Below, in pieces: positions 38,201 to 42,130 of a stretch of 42,130 nt of DNA; the first letter of the stretch is position 1, and every line of letters begins with the position of its first letter. The notes below the pieces were generated by a model. That model did no database searches. It saw only the letters and a program-made list of their open reading frames with translations, and was not told where the DNA came from. The DNA is taken from NCBI GenBank assembly GCA_900314855.1, contig OMWZ01000015.1, positions 1-42,130 on the forward strand. Reading direction: 5' to 3'. The translations under genes were made by a program, and so were the position numbers. Source of the DNA: an uncultured Selenomonadales bacterium. Its GTDB lineage: Bacteria; Bacillota; Negativicutes; Acidaminococcales; Acidaminococcaceae.

Positions 38201-40027
38201 TCAGCGTTTGCCCAGTAAGGCCTTCAGTTCCGCCAGTTTGGCGGCAAATTTGTCTACCGTACTCTGGACCGGGGCGGGCGTCGTCAAATCCACACCGGCC
38301 TGCTTCAAAATGCGCAGGGAATAGTCACTGCCGCCGGCATGGAGGAAGCCCAGATAGGCGTCTACGGCTTCGCGCTTCCCGTCTCCCCGGGCCGCTTCGT
38401 CCAGGATGGCCTTACTGAAAGCCGTCGCCGCGGCGTAGCCCGTCGCGTATTTGTATACGTAGAAGGGCGTGTAGAAGTGGGGGATGCGGCTCCATTCGTG
38501 GCCCAGTTCGTCGTCGATGGTCAGGCCGTCGCCGTAGTAGCGGCGGTTGCTGTCTCGCCAGTACGCGTTCAGGTCCCGTGCCTGCAGGGCTTCGCCGGCA
38601 GCGATTTTTCCGTGGATATACTGCTCGAACTCCGCGAACTGGACCTGGCGGTACACGGTCGTACGGACCGCTTCGAGAAACTGGCTCAGCAAATAGATCT
38701 TCTGCTCTTTCGTGGCCGATTGCAGCGTGTGCTCCAAAAGCAGGCTTTCGTTCGTCGTTGAGGCCACTTCGGCGCAGAAAATCGTGTAATCCGCCTTTGC
38801 GTACGGCTGGGCATGGCTCGAAAAGTAGCTGTGCAGGGAGTGTCCCAGCTCGTGGGCCAACGTACTGATGCCCGTGTACCGGGGCTGGTAGTTGAGCAGG
38901 ACGTAGGGATGGACGCCGTAGACCCCCCACGAATAGGCGCCGCTCCGTTTGCCCTTGTTTTCGTACCGGTCAATCCATCCTTCGGTCATGCCTTTGCGCA
39001 AGACAGACGTATACTCCGGTCCCAGCGGGGCCAGGGCTTCCAAAATGCGGCGGCACGCCTCGTCATAGTCGCAGGTGAAACTTTCGGCGCCGTGTTCCGA
39101 TAAGGGCGCGTACAAGTCGTAGTAATGAAGCTCGTCGTAGCCGAGAACTTCTTTTTTCAGGCGGATGTATTCGTGCAGGGGGTTCAAATTCCGGTGGATT
39201 GTTTCAATAAGTTCGCTGTAGAGGCTCGTCGGAATGTTTTCGTCGGCCAGGCTGGCGGCGAGGGAGCTGTCGTAATGGCGGACTTTGGCGTAAAAGGCGC
39301 TGCGGCGGCACGCGCCGGTCAGGGTGGCGGCCAACGTGTTGCCGAACTTGCCGTAAGTGCCGAAGAGGGACCGGAACGTATGTTCCCGCAAGGTCCGGTC
39401 CGGCGAAGACATGTTCAGCATATAGACACCTTCGCTGACAGGCTGGGCCTGTCCTTCGCTGTCTGTCGCGTCGGGGAAGGACAGGTCTGCGCTGGCCAGG
39501 GCCCGGAAGGCTTCACTGCCCGTACCCGTGGCCAGCTGGCTCTGGGCGAGCAGGGATTCTTCTTCCGACGAAAGGATGTGCTCCGCCTGGCGGTCTAGGT
39601 CTTTCAAATAGAAGTCGTAGTCGGAAAAGGCCGGATCCTGCTGCAGCGCTTTCCGGGCCTCCGGCGCCATGGCCAGGATTTCCGAATCGATAAAGGAAAC
39701 GGCGTGGCCGTAGGCGGCGAGCAGGCTTTCGGCTTTGCCCGCCAGGGACTGGAAGGCCGTGTCGCCGTTGTCCGCGTCGAGCTGCAGGCGGGCATAGGCG
39801 TAGATTTTTTCGATTTCCCGGGATAGGTGGTCCCGCAGGAGCAGGGCCTTATGCAAGGTATCTTTGTCCGACAGGGAGCCCTGCAGGGCTTCCATGCCGG
39901 CAATCATCTCCCGCAGGGCCCTGCTGGCCTTTTCCCAGTCGGCGGGGGATGCGTAGATGTCGGAGATATTCCATTTGTCCGAGGAAGGGACATCTTTTCG
40001 TTCTGTTTTATGGCTGTAGTTCATCAT
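38201..40027 (-). CDS. pepF: Oligoendopeptidase F
   Basis: M3-family zinc metallopeptidase of 608 aa (the usual size is about 600) that degrades oligopeptides in the cytoplasm. The zinc motif AHELGH (391-396; ligands H392 and H396, catalytic E393) is followed by the third ligand E420 in FCAEVASTTNE. There is no signal peptide. It starts with two consecutive ATGs (40027 or 40024) behind AAAGGA. It is the only minus-strand gene of the window, with its own promoter and the shared terminator. Confidence 0.96.
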   Translation of the reverse strand: MMNYSHKTERKDVPSSDKWNISDIYASPADWEKASRALREMIAGMEALQGSLSDKDTLHKALLLRDHLSREIEKIYAYARLQLDADNGDTAFQSLAGKAESLLAAYGHAVSFIDSEILAMAPEARKALQQDPAFSDYDFYLKDLDRQAEHILSSEEESLLAQSQLATGTGSEAFRALASADLSFPDATDSEGQAQPVSEGVYMLNMSSPDRTLREHTFRSLFGTYGKFGNTLAATLTGACRRSAFYAKVRHYDSSLAASLADENIPTSLYSELIETIHRNLNPLHEYIRLKKEVLGYDELHYYDLYAPLSEHGAESFTCDYDEACRRILEALAPLGPEYTSVLRKGMTEGWIDRYENKGKRSGAYSWGVYGVHPYVLLNYQPRYTGISTLAHELGHSLHSYFSSHAQPYAKADYTIFCAEVASTTNESLLLEHTLQSATKEQKIYLLSQFLEAVRTTVYRQVQFAEFEQYIHGKIAAGEALQARDLNAYWRDSNRRYYGDGLTIDDELGHEWSRIPHFYTPFYVYKYATGYAAATAFSKAILDEAARGDGKREAVDAYLGFLHAGGSDYSLRILKQAGVDLTTPAPVQSTVDKFAAKLAELKALLGKR

Positions 40028-40119
40028 TTTTCCTTTCTGTATATCACAAGGATTTCCGGGGAGAGGAAAGCGTGCCGATGGCCTGGCGGATTGGGCCGGG
40101 GACGCGCTCTTTCCGTTCC

Positions 40120-40148
40120 AGTTTACGGCACGGCGCGGTTCCTGTCAA
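40120..40148 (-). promoter_or_regulatory. Promoter of pepF
   Basis: Read on the minus strand: TTGACA (40148-40143), 17 bp, TAAACT (40125-40120). The -35 is inside the perfect inverted repeat CCTGTC-AATC-GACAGG (40141-40156), which could act as an operator for pepF and for the divergent radical SAM gene. Confidence 0.65.
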
Positions 40149-40212
40149 TCGACAGGCTGGTGTACAGGGAGGGCGTGGTGGTGTACAATAGGGAAAGCAA
40201 AAGGAGGGCGCC

Positions 40213-41991
40213 ATGAAGAGCATTTTTGTCGGTACTAACAGCAAATACATCCATACGGCACTGGGCGTCCGCTATATCCGGGAAGCCTGCCGCCGGGAGG
40301 GCCTGGACGCGGACCTGCTCGAAGTTTCCGTGAATGAGCCGATCCTGCGGGTCCTGGCCCGCCTGACGGAAAGACGCCCTGCCGTCGTGGGCCTGGAAGT
40401 GCATATCTGGAACCGGTCCTATGTGCTGGAGCTCGCCTCCCTCGTGCGCAAGGTCCTGCCCGATTGCCTGCTCCTGGCCGGTGGCCCCGAAGTGCTGTTC
40501 CATCCCCGGGAAACCCTGGCGGCGGCGGCGGCGCTGGACTATGTCGTTTGCGGGGAAGGGGATGAAATCGTACCGGCCTTTCTCCGGGAAGTGGAGCGCT
40601 TCGCCGCCTCGCACCCGTCCTGGAGCCGGGACGAATTCCTCTCTTTTGCCGCGGTGCCGGAAGGTTTTGCCTGGCGCGACAGGGAGGGCGGCGTCATGGC
40701 GCCGGACCAACCTGTCGTCGTAGAGGAACTGGATGCCCTGCCGTTCCCGTATCCCGATTTGGATCAGGTCCTGCGGGACCACAAAATCCTGTATTATGAA
40801 AGCAGCCGCGGCTGTCCGTTCCACTGCGCCTATTGTCTGTCAGGAATCACGCGGACCCTGCGGTATCGTTCCGTGCCCCTGGTGCTGCGGGATCTGGACC
40901 TCATGGCGTCGGCCGGGGCGACCCTCGTCAAGTTTGTGGATCGGACTTTCAATCTAGACGAGGACCATTATCTGCCTATCCTGGAGCACTTGGCGGCTTT
41001 GGATACGCAGGCCACCTTTCATTTTGAAATCAAGGCGGACATCCTGACCCCGCGGGTTCTCGCTTTGTTGCAGACCGTACCGAAGGGACGGTTCCAGCTG
41101 GAAATCGGTGTCCAGAGCACGAATCCGGAGGTCCTGGCCGCCATCGGGCGCAAGGACAACTGGGTCCGGCTGCGTCGGAACGTGGAAGCCTTGCTGGCGG
41201 CGGGAAACCTGCACATCCATCTGGACCTGATTGCCGGCCTGCCTGGGGAGGATCTGGCCAGCCTCGCCCGATCCTTCAACGATGTCTACGCTCTGCGGCC
41301 CCAGACCCTGCAGCTGGGATTCCTGAAGGTGCTTCCCGGCACGGTGATGGCCGGGCGGGCTGTGACGGACGGCCTGGTCTTTATGGACAAGGAACCGTAC
41401 GAGGTGCTGGCCACGCGGTATCTATCCTATGAAGAAATGTGTTCCCTGAAAGTGCTGGAAGAAGTTTTCGACTTGACGTCCAATTCAGAACGGTTCCCTT
41501 TTTCCTTGCCGTATCTGGCAAAGATAGGCGGGACGCAGTTCGGTGCGGGACCGTCGGATGCCTTCGCCTTTTTTCGAGAACTGGCCTGCTGGTATAGGGA
41601 AAAAGGCTGCGTGGGCCTTGGCCATACGGGCATCGACACGGCGCGGCTCCTTTACGATTTCCTCGTGGAACGGATGCCGGAAGCGGCGGCAGCGGGGAAG
41701 GAGCTCCTGCGTCTGGACGTGCTCTTGTCGATGCCCAACAACAAGGCTGCCTGGCTGGGCTGGCGCCAGGCGGAGAACTACGCGCGGGTGACCGCCTTCT
41801 GGCGCGACGCGGAGCGGGTGCGCCACTACGTGCCGGATTTCGTCTTTGAGAACTGGCGGAGCCTGCACAAGCGGTACTTCCTGGAGGAGTTCGCCATCGA
41901 CCCTTGGACGTACGAACCGGGCCGGATTTTTATTCTCTCAGATTCTGTAAAAAAAGAGTTGACAAGAATAGAACCCAGTGATATCATTTAG
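40213..41991 (+). CDS. B12-binding domain radical SAM protein (DUF4080-like)
   Basis: Protein of 592 aa. Residues 1-140 form a cobalamin-binding Rossmann-like domain (VGLEVHIWNRSYV, LLLAGGPEVLF, VVCGEGDEIVPAFL). The radical SAM cluster motif CPFHCAYC is at 201-208, and the TIM-barrel includes KFVDRTFNLD and LDLIAGLPGED. The C-terminal ~200 residues match the DUF4080 type by position. The reaction is unknown. ATG 40213 follows AAAGGAGGG; a TACAAT at 40184-40189 may be its -10. The last ~22 codons are A/T-rich, unlike the rest, because they contain the rRNA promoter. No terminator separates it from the rRNA operon. Confidence 0.85.
   Translation: MKSIFVGTNSKYIHTALGVRYIREACRREGLDADLLEVSVNEPILRVLARLTERRPAVVGLEVHIWNRSYVLELASLVRKVLPDCLLLAGGPEVLFHPRETLAAAAALDYVVCGEGDEIVPAFLREVERFAASHPSWSRDEFLSFAAVPEGFAWRDREGGVMAPDQPVVVEELDALPFPYPDLDQVLRDHKILYYESSRGCPFHCAYCLSGITRTLRYRSVPLVLRDLDLMASAGATLVKFVDRTFNLDEDHYLPILEHLAALDTQATFHFEIKADILTPRVLALLQTVPKGRFQLEIGVQSTNPEVLAAIGRKDNWVRLRRNVEALLAAGNLHIHLDLIAGLPGEDLASLARSFNDVYALRPQTLQLGFLKVLPGTVMAGRAVTDGLVFMDKEPYEVLATRYLSYEEMCSLKVLEEVFDLTSNSERFPFSLPYLAKIGGTQFGAGPSDAFAFFRELACWYREKGCVGLGHTGIDTARLLYDFLVERMPEAAAAGKELLRLDVLLSMPNNKAAWLGWRQAENYARVTAFWRDAERVRHYVPDFVFENWRSLHKRYFLEEFAIDPWTYEPGRIFILSDSVKKELTRIEPSDII
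41925..41987 (+). promoter_or_regulatory. rRNA operon promoter with AT-rich UP-like element
   Basis: TTGACA (41959-41964), 17 bp, TATCAT (41982-41987). The upstream A/T-rich stretch (about 41925-41958, with a run of seven A's) resembles an UP element. The whole promoter lies inside the end of the radical SAM gene, which stops at 41991. Confidence 0.85.
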
Positions 41992-42130
41992 AAGTCGCGA
42001 GAAACGCGACAGCGAGGAACCTTGAAAACTAAATAACAAGAAACCAGATAAATGTGCGGGTCCCATTTTCGGCAACGAAGATGGACCAAGTCATATAATT
42101 TCGAAACAACAAAGAAGAGCCAAATCGGCT
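41992..42130 (+). ncRNA. rRNA operon leader (16S gene begins beyond the window)
   Basis: Non-coding leader. A 5' hairpin GTCGCG-AGAAA-CGCGAC (41994-42010) would start at or near the transcript end. CTTGAAAACT (42021-42030) resembles the boxA-containing segment common in Firmicute rRNA leaders. A second hairpin pairs GGTCCCATTTTCG (42059-42071) with CGAAGATGGACC (42076-42087) around GCAA. No 16S sequence is yet visible, so the identity is inferred from these leader features. Confidence 0.75.

Noticed and set aside
42094..42099. TATAAT in the rRNA leader as a possible second rRNA promoter
   Set aside because: No -35-like hexamer at 16-18 bp, and it lies in the A/T-rich leader. It could be revisited with start-site mapping.

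Overview
The window reads as a chromosomal segment of a GC-rich, diderm, anaerobic Firmicute, most likely class Negativicutes (Acidaminococcus/Megasphaera/Selenomonas-like). The evidence is a Firmicute-style T-box leader on glyQS and Firmicute gene order (phoH-ybeY-cdd-era-recO, ruvCAB-queA-tgt-yajC-secDF), combined with an RND efflux pump that implies an outer membrane, plus an [FeFe] hydrogenase and PEP synthase. Genus-level placement is inference. All genes but one (pepF) lie on the + strand.

The segment is bracketed by two rRNA operons in the same direction. Bases 1-53 are the 3' end of a 5S rRNA followed by a strong terminator. The last ~200 bases hold a consensus rRNA-type promoter with an AT-rich upstream element, and an rRNA leader whose 16S gene would begin just past the window. 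That promoter lies inside the final codons of a radical SAM gene.

Layout. 202-1689: group B-type [FeFe] hydrogenase. 1851-12652: yebC, ruvC-ruvA-ruvB (Holliday junction processing), queH-(SpoIID-like)-queA-tgt (queuosine tRNA modification), yajC, 5-formyl-THF cyclo-ligase, secD-secF (protein export). 12746-19374: alpha/beta hydrolase, cyclophilin lipoprotein, phoH, a ybeY-cdd fusion, era, a CBS-domain transporter-like protein and recO (ribosome maturation and repair). 19371-22560: T-box-controlled glyQ-glyS. 22667-25156: PEP synthase behind tandem promoters. 25325-38124: a long same-strand run without a visible internal terminator, holding a short prepilin peptidase, PilN-like and PilO-like proteins, an RND adaptor and pump, larB-larC (nickel-pincer cofactor), RNase HIII, an LPG-synthase-type membrane protein and an ArnT/PMT-type glycosyltransferase. 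38201-40027 (minus): oligoendopeptidase F. 40213-41991: B12-binding radical SAM protein.

The most noteworthy items are the YbeY-cytidine deaminase fusion, a SpoIID-domain protein whose expected catalytic Glu is a Lys, the truncated pilus-assembly island joined to an RND pump, the His-rich insertion in LarC, and the rRNA promoter embedded in a coding sequence. No gene-free stretch exceeds 300 bases. I saw no CRISPR array, insertion sequence, phage gene or tRNA gene.
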